DNA of 64,000 nt from Gemmatimonadota bacterium (GCA_003221035.1 QHUB01000015.1:21923-85922), one strand, 5' to 3'. Positions 35,932 through 45,068 are shown, counted from the stretch's first letter. Numbers and translations: made by a program. The notes: generated by a model not told the origin, from the sequence alone.

Positions 35932-37101
35932 TTGTCTTTCGAGGTCGTTCGCGACCCGCTCTGGAACAATATCCGCCTCGAGGCCGAGGCCCTCGCAGTC
36001 ATCGATACGCCGGCCTTTCAGCGACTCCGCTACGTCCGGCAACTCGGGCACGCATTCCTCGTCTATCCGGGCGCGACCCACACGCGCTTCGAGCATGCGC
36101 TCGGCGCCTACCATCTCGCCTGCCGGGCCAGCCAGGATCGCGTGATTCGGCTGGCGGCGCTCCTGCACGACATCGGCCACTATCCGTTCTCACACGCGCT
36201 CGAAGAAGCGGGCCTGCCGCATCACGAGATTCTCGCCGCACGCCACCTCTCGCACGGCGCGCTGGCCGCGGCGCTCGAGACCCTGGACGTTCCCGCCGAG
36301 GCGCTGCTCGAGCTGATCCAGGGAACGAGCACGGCGCCGCTGGCGGCGCTCATCTCGGGCTCGATCGACGTCGACAAGCTCGACTACCTCTCGCGCGACG
36401 CCAAGATGTGTGGCGTGCCCTACGGCGTCGTCGACGTGGACCGGCTGCTCACGTCGCTTACGATCTCGCCAGAGGGTGTGCGGCTGCATTCGAAGGGCTT
36501 CGCAGCGCTCGAGTCGCTGCTGTTCGCGAAGTACCAGATGTATCGCAACGTCTATTGGCATCACGCGGTGCGCAGTGCCACCGCCATGTTCAAGCGGCTG
36601 GTGCGCCGTGCGATCGCCGCACGCCGAGTGACGCCGGACGACATCGCCGTGGCCACCGACGACGGATTGAGTCACGAACTGTTGCAGCGCGATCAAACGG
36701 GCCTCGCGCGGGCGCTGCGCGAACGCCGGCTCGCCAAGCGCGCACTCGATATTCCAGCCACTGAATTGCCGGCCCAGACCTACGACTGGCCGTCCCGGGA
36801 TCCCGAGCTGCTGGAGCGCGTCGAGGAGCGGCTCGCGCGCGAGCTCGGTCTCACGCCCGATAAGCTGTTTCTCGATTTTCCCTCGAAACCCGACATGTTC
36901 GACGTGTCGTTGCCGGGACTCGACGCCCTGGGCCTGCCGCGTGTCGCGGCCGAGCTGCATCGCGCGGCGCAGCGGTTGCGCGTGTTCGTGCTGGAGCCGG
37001 CGGAAGTCCCGGCGCGAGTCGTGATCGAGTTGGTGACGGTGCCGCGCGAAGAAGTGGCCGCGCGACTCCTGGGTGGTCCGCTGGTCCGTGGCCGCGGTTA
37101 G
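35932..37101 (+). CDS. HD-domain phosphohydrolase (dNTPase-like)
   Basis: A 389-residue protein starting at TTG. The HD metal site is spread over RFEHALGAYH and LLHDIGHYPFSHALE, with a later Asp in SGSIDVDKLDYLSRD. The arrangement FQRLRYVRQLGHAFLVYPGATHTRFEH is typical of the SAMHD1/dGTPase-like group, which hydrolyses dNTPs; many members are uncharacterised. It probably shares the maeB-pckA transcript (6 bases after pckA). It meets the PP2C gene tail to tail with a 4-base overlap. Confidence 0.9.
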   Translation: MSFEVVRDPLWNNIRLEAEALAVIDTPAFQRLRYVRQLGHAFLVYPGATHTRFEHALGAYHLACRASQDRVIRLAALLHDIGHYPFSHALEEAGLPHHEILAARHLSHGALAAALETLDVPAEALLELIQGTSTAPLAALISGSIDVDKLDYLSRDAKMCGVPYGVVDVDRLLTSLTISPEGVRLHSKGFAALESLLFAKYQMYRNVYWHHAVRSATAMFKRLVRRAIAARRVTPDDIAVATDDGLSHELLQRDQTGLARALRERRLAKRALDIPATELPAQTYDWPSRDPELLERVEERLARELGLTPDKLFLDFPSKPDMFDVSLPGLDALGLPRVAAELHRAAQRLRVFVLEPAEVPARVVIELVTVPREEVAARLLGGPLVRGRG

Positions 37102-37883
37102 CGCCGGCCGGCCGGATTCTGCTGCGTCGTAACGTCGTCCTCCGGCGGCGAGTCGATGGAATCCACGCGCACGATGATCGCGGTGATGTTGTCCAGCCCG
37201 CCGTGCCGGTTCGCTTCCCCGATGAGGGCATCCACTTCGTCTTCAGGCATGCGGTCCGGCGAAAGGAGCTCCGCCAGCTGATAATCCTCCAGCATCCCGG
37301 TCAACCCGTCGGACGCCAGTAAGAAGACGTCGCGCGTCCTGACCGCCCCGGTGTAGATGTCGGGCATGACGTCGCTGTTCGCCCCAACGCAGCGCGTGAT
37401 CACGTTGCTGTACGGATGCGTGCGCGCCTGCTCCGGCGTCAGGTAGCCGGCGTCCACCTGCTCCTGCACGTAGGAGTGATCTTTCGTGAGCTGGCTGAGC
37501 TTGCCGTCGCGCAGCAGGTAGGCGCGGCTGTCGCCCACCTGACCGATCAAGAACCGCGTGCTGAAGAGTGTGAGCGCGGTGACCGTCGTGCCCATGCCGC
37601 GTTTGTCGTGCTCGGTGAGCGTCCGCTGAAAGATCTGGCCGTTGGCCGTCCGAATCGCGGCCCGCATCCGGTCTGCGACCTGCTGATCGGTCAGGCCTTT
37701 GAGCGAATGGATCTCGTCGGCGACAATGTGGACGGCCATGTCGCTCGCGACTTCACCCGCGGCGTGCCCGCCCATGCCGTCAGCCACGACAAAAATCCCC
37801 CGGTCGGGGATCATGCGGAAGCTGTCTTCATTCCCCGACCGGATGACCCCGACGTCCGAGCGGCCCGCGGAAGTGATGTGCAC
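37098..37883 (-). CDS. PP2C-type Ser/Thr protein phosphatase (Stp1-like)
   Basis: A 261-residue soluble phosphatase starting at GTG. The metal-binding and catalytic motifs of bacterial PP2C are present: SDVGVIRSGNEDSF, FVVADGMGGHAAGEVAS, VGDSRAYLLRDGKL, LTKDHSYVQ, LASDGLTG and the final GGLDNITAIIV. It lies 6 bases after an FHA-domain gene, and should remove phosphates from Ser/Thr residues that such FHA domains read. No Hanks-type kinase gene is in the window. Confidence 0.95.
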   Translation of the reverse strand: MHITSAGRSDVGVIRSGNEDSFRMIPDRGIFVVADGMGGHAAGEVASDMAVHIVADEIHSLKGLTDQQVADRMRAAIRTANGQIFQRTLTEHDKRGMGTTVTALTLFSTRFLIGQVGDSRAYLLRDGKLSQLTKDHSYVQEQVDAGYLTPEQARTHPYSNVITRCVGANSDVMPDIYTGAVRTRDVFLLASDGLTGMLEDYQLAELLSPDRMPEDEVDALIGEANRHGGLDNITAIIVRVDSIDSPPEDDVTTQQNPAGRR

Positions 37884-37889
37884 GTGTGT

Positions 37890-39269
37890 TTAGTTGAGAA
37901 ACCAGTATACCAGTCCGACCATCCCGAGCAGAAGCACCGCTGCGCTGCTCCCGCACCCTTTGCCCTTTTTCTCCTGCTGTTGCGCCACCGGCGCGCGTTT
38001 CACCGGCGCCTTGGCCGGAACAGGGGGTTTCGCCGCCGCCGGTTTCGCCACCGCCGGTTTTGGTGGTTGCGGCGACATCGTCAATACTTCCATCACGCGG
38101 GTTCCCCCACCCTTTGCTACAGCCTCGCCGTCGTCGGTGGGCTCGAAGACCGTCGCGATCTCGCCGAACCGGACCGTCACACCCGGCGCGAGCGGCGACT
38201 CCCCCTTGATCTGGTCGCCGTCGATGAACGTCCCGTTCGTGGAATCGAGGTCTACCAATACCCATACGCCTTCGCGACGCTGGAGCTTCGCATGGCTCGT
38301 CGAGACGGATTCATCCGGGATAACGATATCGTTGTAGTCCGCTCGTCCGATATTGACGATCGGCGTCTTCACACTCAGACGCTCACCCTTCAGGCTACCG
38401 CCGCGGACCAGGAAACTGGCCAGCGGAGCGGCGGAGGGACGGCCAGACGCTGTCGGCGGGTTCTGCTTCGGTGACGGGCCATGCACCGTCTCGCGCAGTT
38501 TCGAGACCTCACCCCTCGTGGGCGGAACAGGGGGCACGGCAGGCGCGGGGATGTTAGCGGCCGGCCCCGGTTGAGGGTTTTGCGGCGGAGACGGCGGCGG
38601 GGCTGCTGCCGTATCGGCGTAGAACCGGAATTTTTCTTCCCCAATGGTGAGCACATCGGCGCGAGCCAGGAGCCGCTGTCCCTCGATGCGGACGTCGTTG
38701 ACCGACGTCCCGTTCGTGCTGGAATCGACCACGAGATAGCCCTTGGGCGTCTGTACGATCTCAGCGTGACGACGCGACACGTCCTTGCCTGGGACCACGA
38801 CGTCGCAGGACGCGTCGCGTCCGAACACGAGCGACGCACCGGTGATGGCGTATTCGCGGCCGTCCGTGAGCGACACGACGCGGCCGCCGGTATTCGTGGT
38901 GGCCTTGCCTCCCTTGGCTTCCGCCTTGGCCTGCGCCATGGCTTGGGGCAGGTTCATCGCCTGGACGTACTGGGTACTGCCGCTGCGGCGTTCGTCTACG
39001 AACGTCAGCTCTTGCCCGGCTACCTCAACCTTGTCGCCGTGGAGCAGCGGCGTCGGCTCGGCGCCCAGGCGGACCCCGTTGATCAGGACCTCAGCCTCAG
39101 GGACGGCTTTGGAAATGACGAACTGACCGTCTGGCAAGGATTTTAGTTTCGCATGTTTGGGAAGCACACCGGGGAAGACCAACGGGACTGCGCTGCCAGG
39201 ATCGGCACCGAGCAGCACCTCCCCTTGTGGGAGCGTGAAGCGCTTCCCTCCCATTTCAAGCAACGCCAT
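37890..39269 (-). CDS. triple FHA-domain tail-anchored protein
   Basis: A 459-residue protein with three forkhead-associated domains. Domain 1 (about 15-90) is divergent (LLGADPGSAVPL, LPKHAKL). Domain 2 (about 120-200) is canonical (VFGRDASCDVVV, VSRRHAEI, DSSTNGTSVN). Domain 3 (about 295-370) is canonical (NIGRADYNDIVI, VSTSHAKL, DLDSTNGTFID). FHA domains bind phosphothreonine. A Pro-rich linker separates 2 and 3; a Pro/Ala/Lys-rich tail leads to a C-terminal membrane helix (AAVLLLGMVGLVYWFLN), with Cys just before it. It is probably a membrane scaffold paired with the PP2C gene downstream. Confidence 0.93.
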   Translation of the reverse strand: MALLEMGGKRFTLPQGEVLLGADPGSAVPLVFPGVLPKHAKLKSLPDGQFVISKAVPEAEVLINGVRLGAEPTPLLHGDKVEVAGQELTFVDERRSGSTQYVQAMNLPQAMAQAKAEAKGGKATTNTGGRVVSLTDGREYAITGASLVFGRDASCDVVVPGKDVSRRHAEIVQTPKGYLVVDSSTNGTSVNDVRIEGQRLLARADVLTIGEEKFRFYADTAAAPPPSPPQNPQPGPAANIPAPAVPPVPPTRGEVSKLRETVHGPSPKQNPPTASGRPSAAPLASFLVRGGSLKGERLSVKTPIVNIGRADYNDIVIPDESVSTSHAKLQRREGVWVLVDLDSTNGTFIDGDQIKGESPLAPGVTVRFGEIATVFEPTDDGEAVAKGGGTRVMEVLTMSPQPPKPAVAKPAAAKPPVPAKAPVKRAPVAQQQEKKGKGCGSSAAVLLLGMVGLVYWFLN

Positions 39270-39343
39270 GCAGGTGTGCTCCCGTATCTATGGCCAGGCG
39301 GTGAAGTTACGCCTCGGCGTATACCCGGGCAAGGAAGCTGAGG

Positions 39344-40426
39344 TTAGCTGATCCCCACGGATTCTTCACGTCCGATCAGACCGTTGCGCAGCCAGTACCA
39401 AAAGATCAACGCTCCGACGATCACCGTCGCATAGCTGTTGATGAATCGCCAGATCAACGTGTAGCTCGGCGTCAACTCGCGCGGAACGTAGATCGACATG
39501 ACGGCAGCCGAGGTCAACTCCGCGAGCCCCGATCCTCCCGGCGTGGGCGCGAAATACAACAGGAAGGAAATCAGCGTCTGCAGCAGGAGGATGTCGGTAA
39601 AGTCCGCCGGCACACCGAGCACGCGTAGCGCGACGTACCCGGCCAGCAGTTTGTTGGCGTGCGATGGTGCCGAGATCACAATCGCCAACAGGAGCGTGAC
39701 CAGCCCTTTGGCAGAGCCGAAGGCGACCATACAGTCGTGCGCGTGATCAACCCCCGCCGACAACCTCTCCATCCGCGCAGCGGCCTTCGGACTCCGCCGG
39801 CCGATCCGGACGGCCAGCCGCTGAATGAACCGCTTCACCATTCCGGGCGCTATGATCGCGACCAGCATCAGCAAGCCGATGACCCCGAAGATCGACAGGC
39901 TGGTCTTGAAGAGGTCGTATAAGGTGATGCCAAGGACGATGCCGTGTTGCGACAGCGACTTCCCCGCCCCGAACCACACGGCCAGGGGTCCCGCAATCGC
40001 AAAAAACCCTACGGTCGCGATGAAGGTGACGAAAATCGAGCTGAGGGCGATGGGGACCGGCACTCCGGCGCGCTTCATGACCCACATGGACATCGGGGCG
40101 GAGCCCGACTGAAACGGCGTGAGGTAGGCTCCCCAGGCGCCGAAGCCACCGGCCAGAATCATGTCGCGGAGCCTGACCTGGGGATACACGTGGCGGGTGC
40201 AGACCCACAGTCGCAGGCCGCCGCCTACCCAGTCCATCGATGCGAGGCAGAGGCCTACAACGAACCAGCCCCAATGCAGCCGGAGGAAGGGGGAAAGAAA
40301 AACGTCGACGCGATCGCCCTTGAAAACGACGTAATAGCCGACGAGGAGTCCGACTCCGCAGAGGGAGATGAGGGCAAAGAGCTCCAGGCCACGACGAAGG
40401 AGCCGCGGGGTCAGGGCGAGCGCCAC
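39344..40426 (-). CDS. LPG synthase/flippase-like integral membrane protein (UPF0104 type)
   Basis: A 360-residue protein with about seven or eight hydrophobic helices, of the lysylphosphatidylglycerol-synthase transmembrane (AglD/MprF-like) family without a synthase domain. Features include GGLRLWVCTRHVYPQV, GAWGAYLTPFQSGSAPM and the PTPGGSGLAELT motif near the C-terminus. Family members act in lipid or glycolipid handling; the precise role is not known. The GTG start lies 7 bases after a -10-like TAGTTT. Confidence 0.88.
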   Translation of the reverse strand: MALALTPRLLRRGLELFALISLCGVGLLVGYYVVFKGDRVDVFLSPFLRLHWGWFVVGLCLASMDWVGGGLRLWVCTRHVYPQVRLRDMILAGGFGAWGAYLTPFQSGSAPMSMWVMKRAGVPVPIALSSIFVTFIATVGFFAIAGPLAVWFGAGKSLSQHGIVLGITLYDLFKTSLSIFGVIGLLMLVAIIAPGMVKRFIQRLAVRIGRRSPKAAARMERLSAGVDHAHDCMVAFGSAKGLVTLLLAIVISAPSHANKLLAGYVALRVLGVPADFTDILLLQTLISFLLYFAPTPGGSGLAELTSAAVMSIYVPRELTPSYTLIWRFINSYATVIVGALIFWYWLRNGLIGREESVGIS

Positions 40427-40433
40427 GCCCGCG

Positions 40434-40439
40434 AAACTA
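40434..40439 (-). promoter_or_regulatory. -10-like hexamer of the flippase-like gene
   Basis: Read on the minus strand, TAGTTT ends 7 bases before the GTG start at 40426. It is part of the 66-base divergent region shared with uvrA. Confidence 0.4.
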
Positions 40440-40478
40440 GGAGAGATTCGTGGCTTTGGGTAGGGTGGCGGTCTTAGT

Positions 40479-40484
40479 TATCTT
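40479..40484 (+). promoter_or_regulatory. -10-like hexamer of uvrA
   Basis: TATCTT ends 8 bases before ATG 40493. A TTTGGG at 40455-40460 (18-base spacing) could be a weak -35. There is no Shine-Dalgarno sequence, so the uvrA message may be leaderless. Confidence 0.45.
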
Positions 40485-40492
40485 TGCGAGTT

Positions 40493-43303
40493 ATGCCTGC
40501 GCCTCCGCAACGCATCATTCTCCGCAACGTACGCCAGCACAATCTGAAGGGCATCACCGTCGAGTTCCCTCGGGCGGCGCTGTCGGTCGTCACCGGGCCC
40601 TCGGGCTCGGGCAAGAGCTCCCTGGCGTTCGACACGCTCTATGCCGAGGGGCAGCGGCGCTATATCGAATCGCTGTCGACCTATGCCAAGCAGTTCCTCG
40701 AGCGGATGCCAAAGCCCCTGGTCGACGCGATGGAGGGACTGTCTCCGGCCGTCGCGATCGAACAGAAGAACCCCACGACGTCGAGCCGCTCGACGGTCGG
40801 TACGGCCACGGAAATTGCCGATTTCCTCAGGCTGCTGTGGGCCCGCGCGGGCGCGCAGACGTGTCTGCAATGCGGCGCGGGGGTCAAGCGGGATACGGTT
40901 CAGGAAGTTGTGGATGCCGTGATTGCGGATTGCGGAATGCGGAATGCGGAATTGCCGCTCCTCGTGTCGTTCCCCTTGCCACAATCAGCACACCGTCCCG
41001 ATGTTGAAATCGCCGCTCAGCTGCGCGCCGCGGGTTTTGTTCGGGCGCAAGTCGACGGCGAGACAGTTCGTCTCGATGAAGAAGGCGCCGAGCAGCGTGT
41101 TCGATCTGGAAAAGAAGTGCTCGTCCTGGTGGATCGAATTGCTCTGACCGACGAGAACCGAGGCAGGCTTGCGGACGCTGTCGCGACTGCGTTCAGCGAA
41201 GGAGAAGGAATCGCCGTCGCACTGAACAATGGCGACCGCCGCCGCTTCTCCGAGCATCCAGCGTGCTCCGCGTGCGGGACCGCGGCGCCCGTGCTCACAC
41301 CCACCCTCTTTTCCTTTAATAACCCCCGCGGTGCGTGTCCCACCTGCAACGGCTTTGGGGCGGTCCTCGAGTACGACGAGTCCTTGATTGTCCCGGATCC
41401 GCGCCGCTCGCTCGCGCGCGGCGCCCTCGACCCGTGGACCAAGCCCCGCTATGAGGGACGGCGCCGGCTGCTGCGCGAGACGGCGCGCGCGCGCGGCATT
41501 GGCCTGGACACGTCCTGGGAGGACATCGCGCCGCGGGACCGGCAATTCCTGCTCCAGAACAAGGGCGGCCGCTATCTCGGCATCTTCCCTTTCCTCGAGC
41601 GGCTGGAGGACAAGCGCTACAAGCAGTACATCCGCGTGTTCTTGCGGCAGTATCAGCTCGCAAAGACGTGCCCCGCATGCAATGGGGCGCGGCTCAAACC
41701 GGGGTCGTTGGCCGTGCGTGTCGCGGGAAAAACGATCGCCGAAGCCGCCGCGCTGACCGCTACGGAGTTGGCCACATGGCTCGAGCGCCTCGAGCTGCCG
41801 GCATTTCAGCAGACCGTCGCGAACCACATTCTCGGCGAGCTGCGCGCGCGCGTCGGGTTCGTCAACGACGTCGGCCTGGGCTATCTCACGCTCGACCGCC
41901 AAACGCGCACTCTCTCGGGAGGCGAGGCTCAGCGCATCGCGCTCTCGAACGCCCTCGGCTCGCGCCTGGTCGATACACTGTACGTCCTGGACGAGCCGTC
42001 GATCGGCCTCCACCCCGCCGACATGGATCGGCTGCTCGGACTCTTGCGGAAGCTTTCCGATGCCGGCAACACCGTCGTCGTTGTCGAGCACGATCCGGCC
42101 GCGATGCGCGCCGCCAGCTGGATGGTCGAGCTCGGTCCCGCGAGCGGCGAGGCTGGTGGGCAGCTCGTCTATCAAGGTCCGGCGGCCGCCGTGTGCGAAG
42201 CCGGCACGCTCACGGGGCAGTACCTCTCAGGCGAAAAGCGCATCGGTGTGCCGTCGGCTCGCCGGCCCGCGGTGCGCTGGCTCGAAGTCACGGGTGCGCG
42301 TCTCCACAACCTGCAGGGCGTTGATGTCCGCATTCCTCTCGGGACGCTTACCGCCGTGACGGGAGTCTCGGGTTCGGGAAAGTCCACGCTCGTCCACGAC
42401 GTGCTGTACCGGCAGCTCGAACGACGACTGCGCGGCGAGCACAGCGCCAAGCAACATCTCGGTGAGCCGGTGGGCGAGATCGCCGGGCTCAAAGGCTCGG
42501 AGTACCTCGAGGATGTCGTCCTTATTGATCAGGCGCCCATCGGCCGGACACCACGATCCAATCCGGTGACGTACGTCAAGGCATTCGACGAGCTGCGCGC
42601 GCTGTTTGCAGGCGAGGCGTTGGCGCGGGCGCGAGGCTACGAGCCGAGCACGTTCTCGTTCAATGTCGCGGGCGGGCGCTGCGAAGCCTGCGAAGGCGCC
42701 GGCCATGTGCTGATCGAGATGGTCTTCCTGGCGAACGTCTTCGTGCCGTGCGACGTGTGCGGCGGCTCGCGCTTCAAGCGCGACGTGCTCGAGGTCAAAC
42801 TCCAGGGCGCGAGCATCGCCCGGGCACTCGAGTGGACCGTGGACGAGGCGATCAAGCGGCTTCATCGTCACGCGCGCTTGGCCCGTTGCCTCTGGTACCT
42901 GCAGCAAGTCGGACTCGGCTATCTGCGGCTCGGGCAACCGGCGACGACGCTGTCGGGCGGCGAAGCCCAGCGTCTCAAGATCGCGCGCGAGCTCGCATCC
43001 GCCGGCTCGAGCAAGCGCGGGAGCGGCAAGCGAAAGTTGTACATCCTCGACGAGCCGACCACGGGCCTTCACCTGGACGATGTCCGTGTGTTATGTCGGG
43101 TGCTCGACCGGCTGGTCGATGCGGGGCACACCGTGCTCGTCATCGAGCACAATCTGGACGTCATCAAGCGCGCGGACTGGGTGATTGACCTGGGGCCTGG
43201 AGCCGGGAGTCGGGGGGGACGACTCGTGGCCGCAGGCACGCCGGAGGAGATCGCCCGGGTCGCCGAGTCGGCCACGGGGAAGTATTTGCGAGATCTGGCG
43301 TGA
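40493..43303 (+). CDS. uvrA: excinuclease ABC subunit A
   Basis: A 936-residue damage-recognition ATPase of nucleotide excision repair, full length. Two ABC modules are seen: Walker A GPSGSGKSSL and GVSGSGKSTL, signatures LSGGEAQRI and LSGGEAQRL, Walker B VLDEPSIGLHP and ILDEPTTGLHL. Zinc modules are CSACGTAAPV with CPTCNGFG, CPACNGARL, and CEACEGAGH with CDVCGG. ATG 40493 gives the normal N-terminus (RIILRNVRQHNLKGI). A five-copy heptamer repeat (40921-40955) codes for the odd stretch IADCGMRNAE in a normally variable loop. The gene overlaps the EamA transporter gene as GTGA. Confidence 0.96.
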   Translation: MPAPPQRIILRNVRQHNLKGITVEFPRAALSVVTGPSGSGKSSLAFDTLYAEGQRRYIESLSTYAKQFLERMPKPLVDAMEGLSPAVAIEQKNPTTSSRSTVGTATEIADFLRLLWARAGAQTCLQCGAGVKRDTVQEVVDAVIADCGMRNAELPLLVSFPLPQSAHRPDVEIAAQLRAAGFVRAQVDGETVRLDEEGAEQRVRSGKEVLVLVDRIALTDENRGRLADAVATAFSEGEGIAVALNNGDRRRFSEHPACSACGTAAPVLTPTLFSFNNPRGACPTCNGFGAVLEYDESLIVPDPRRSLARGALDPWTKPRYEGRRRLLRETARARGIGLDTSWEDIAPRDRQFLLQNKGGRYLGIFPFLERLEDKRYKQYIRVFLRQYQLAKTCPACNGARLKPGSLAVRVAGKTIAEAAALTATELATWLERLELPAFQQTVANHILGELRARVGFVNDVGLGYLTLDRQTRTLSGGEAQRIALSNALGSRLVDTLYVLDEPSIGLHPADMDRLLGLLRKLSDAGNTVVVVEHDPAAMRAASWMVELGPASGEAGGQLVYQGPAAAVCEAGTLTGQYLSGEKRIGVPSARRPAVRWLEVTGARLHNLQGVDVRIPLGTLTAVTGVSGSGKSTLVHDVLYRQLERRLRGEHSAKQHLGEPVGEIAGLKGSEYLEDVVLIDQAPIGRTPRSNPVTYVKAFDELRALFAGEALARARGYEPSTFSFNVAGGRCEACEGAGHVLIEMVFLANVFVPCDVCGGSRFKRDVLEVKLQGASIARALEWTVDEAIKRLHRHARLARCLWYLQQVGLGYLRLGQPATTLSGGEAQRLKIARELASAGSSKRGSGKRKLYILDEPTTGLHLDDVRVLCRVLDRLVDAGHTVLVIEHNLDVIKRADWVIDLGPGAGSRGGRLVAAGTPEEIARVAESATGKYLRDLA
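40921..40955 (+). repeat. tandem heptamer repeat inside uvrA
   Basis: Five adjacent 7-base units (gattgcg, gattgcg, gaatgcg, gaatgcg, gaattgc) make up 35 bases of coding sequence. They encode the loop after VQEVVDAV and before the strand PLLVSFPL. It is the longest of the three period-7 arrays in the window. Confidence 0.85.
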
Positions 43304-44172
43304 CGCGGCGGGGTGCCGATCTCCTGCTGCTCACAGCCGCCGTCGTGTGGGGCGTGAGCTTTGTCGTAGTAAAGGAAGCGCTGAACGACGCCTCTCCCCT
43401 GCTCTTTCTTGCGCTGCGCTTCACGATCGCCACCGTCGCCCTCACCCCATTCATCAGACTGCGCGGCGGATTCTCGCGCGCAGAGCTGCGCGCGGGTGTG
43501 ATCCTCACGCTGCTCTTGGCATCCGGCTTCGCGACACAAGCGTATGGGTTGCAGTACACGACACCCGCGCGCTCCGCGTTCATCGTGGCGATGTCCTCGG
43601 TGCTCGCGCCGGTGACCGCGCTGGTACTGCTGAAACATCGTACGGGCTGGAGCGTGATTGTCGCCCTTCTCATGGCGGCGGTGGGGATCTATTTCCTGAC
43701 GGCGCCGGACGCGGGCGGGCTCAATAAGGGCGATCTCTGGACCCTGATCACCTCGGTGGTATTCGGCGGGCACATCGTCGCGGTATCGGAATTCTCCAAG
43801 CGGTTTGAAGCTGAGCGGCTGGTATGGCTTCAGCTTCCGGGCACCGCGCTGGGCACTTTCATCGCCGCGCTCCTTGTGGAGGACATGCGATTCGACTGGT
43901 CATTGAGCCTCGGAGGCGCGTTGCTATTCCTCGCGATCATGTCCACGGCCGTCGCGCTGGTGTGGCAGTTCCGGGCCCAACGCCAGATGTCCTCGGCCCG
44001 CGCCGCGCTCATTTTTTGCTTCGAGCCCGTGTTCGCGGCGTTGACGTCATGGCTTTTCTGGGGTGAGAGGTTTTCCCGTTCCCAAGGACTCGGTGCCGGC
44101 CTCATCCTCGCAGGCATGGTCCTGGCGGTTCTTGGGGAAGCGCGCGGCGAGCGAGCGCTGGTTACCGGTTGA
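43300..44172 (+). CDS. EamA/DMT-family transporter
   Basis: A 290-residue membrane protein with ten predicted helices in two EamA repeats. Signatures are VVWGVSFVVVKEAL in the first half and RAALIFCFEPVFAALTSWLFWGE in the second. The family exports or imports amino acids, nucleosides or other small metabolites; the substrate cannot be inferred. It starts at GTG overlapping uvrA, and its stop lies inside the -35 region of the tRNA-Asn promoter. Confidence 0.92.
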   Translation: MTRRGADLLLLTAAVVWGVSFVVVKEALNDASPLLFLALRFTIATVALTPFIRLRGGFSRAELRAGVILTLLLASGFATQAYGLQYTTPARSAFIVAMSSVLAPVTALVLLKHRTGWSVIVALLMAAVGIYFLTAPDAGGLNKGDLWTLITSVVFGGHIVAVSEFSKRFEAERLVWLQLPGTALGTFIAALLVEDMRFDWSLSLGGALLFLAIMSTAVALVWQFRAQRQMSSARAALIFCFEPVFAALTSWLFWGERFSRSQGLGAGLILAGMVLAVLGEARGERALVTG

Positions 44173-44197
44173 ACTCGCGGCCCCGCGCCGCGATATT
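44169..44197 (+). promoter_or_regulatory. promoter of tRNA-Asn
   Basis: TTGAAC (44169-44174) and GATATT (44192-44197) are 17 bases apart and end 11 bases before the tRNA. The -35 overlaps the stop codon of the upstream transporter gene. Confidence 0.6.
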
Positions 44198-44208
44198 TCG
44201 CGCCTCAT

Positions 44209-44281
44209 TCCCGAGTAGCTCAGTTGGTAGAGCAGCCGGCTGTTAACCGGCGGGTCGCAGGTTCGAGTCCTGCCTCGGGAG
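44209..44281 (+). tRNA. tRNA-Asn (GTT)
   Basis: A 73-base cloverleaf: acceptor TCCCGAG pairs with CTCGGGA, the D-arm is GCTCAGTTGGTAGAGC, the anticodon stem GCCGG/CCGGC holds loop CTGTTAA with anticodon GTT, and the T-arm contains GGTTCGAGTCC. The discriminator is G and CCA is not encoded (the next bases are CTT). Confidence 0.97.
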
Positions 44282-44413
44282 CTTCGCTACTGGAACCCCT
44301 CCGAAGAGTTAGCCCGTTTTCGCCCCCGCTGGACGCTGCTGACCTCAGGCATCATCGACTACACTCCCAGAATCACCGTTCACTCTCACCCACGGGATTG
44401 TGTGGAGGCCGCC

Positions 44414-45016
44414 ATGGAAGCGCTCGAGAAACTGCTGAAGGACGAACTGGCCGATCTATACGACGCCGAGCAGCAGCTCGTCAAAGCACTGCCCAAGATG
44501 ATCGAAGCGAGCAGCTCATCCGAATTGCAGCAAGCCCTGAAACAACACCTCACCGTCACCCAGAAGCAGGTTACGCGACTCGAGCAGGTGTTCGAAGCGC
44601 TGGGCGAAAAAGCCCGCCGGAAGCCGTGCAAAGGCATGGCGGGGATCGTGTCCGAAGGCCAGGAAATGCTGGAGGAGGACCTCGAAGAATCCACCATGGA
44701 CGCGGCGATCATCAGCGCGGCGCAAAAAGTCGAGCACTACGAGATCGCGTCCTACGGCACGGTGCGTACGCTCGCAGAGACACTTGGCAACAACGAAGTC
44801 GCCGACCTGCTCGAAGAGACGTTGGAAGAAGAGAAGGAAGCCGACCGGCTCCTCACCGAAATCGCCGAATCCGCGATCAACGTCGATGCCGCATCTGAGG
44901 AAGAAGGAAAAAACGGCCGCAGCCGCTCGAGCAGCCGCGGAAGCGGCAATAACAACTCACGATCCAAGACTCGCACCACCCGTCGCACCCGCGGTCGCTC
45001 CAAAGCGACTCGCTAA
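44414..45016 (+). CDS. DUF892 ferritin-like protein (YciE-type)
   Basis: A 200-residue helical protein. It begins MEALEKLLKDELADLYDAEQQLVKALPKM and continues with EHYEIASYGTVRTLAE and LLEETLEEEKEADRLLTEIA, the DUF892 four-helix pattern with Glu/His residues that may hold a di-metal centre. The C-terminal 45 residues are a Ser/Arg/Asn/Lys-rich tail (GRSRSSSRGSG to RGRSKATR) that could bind nucleic acid or polyphosphate. Relatives are stress-linked but poorly understood. ATG 44414 has GGAGG 5 bases upstream. Confidence 0.9.
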   Translation: MEALEKLLKDELADLYDAEQQLVKALPKMIEASSSSELQQALKQHLTVTQKQVTRLEQVFEALGEKARRKPCKGMAGIVSEGQEMLEEDLEESTMDAAIISAAQKVEHYEIASYGTVRTLAETLGNNEVADLLEETLEEEKEADRLLTEIAESAINVDAASEEEGKNGRSRSSSRGSGNNNSRSKTRTTRRTRGRSKATR

Positions 45017-45035
45017 CTCTGCACGTTCGTTTCGC

Positions 45036-45068
45036 GCGCGTTGAGGGGTTTAACACCCTTCAACGCGC
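45036..45068 (+). terminator. hairpin after DUF892 gene
   Basis: GCGCGTTGA-GGG pairs with CCCTTCAACGCGC, a 12-bp stem with one bulged base and an 8-base loop, 20 bases after the stop codon. No T-run follows, as with the other hairpins of this window, so Rho-assisted termination or 3'-end protection is likely. Confidence 0.6.
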
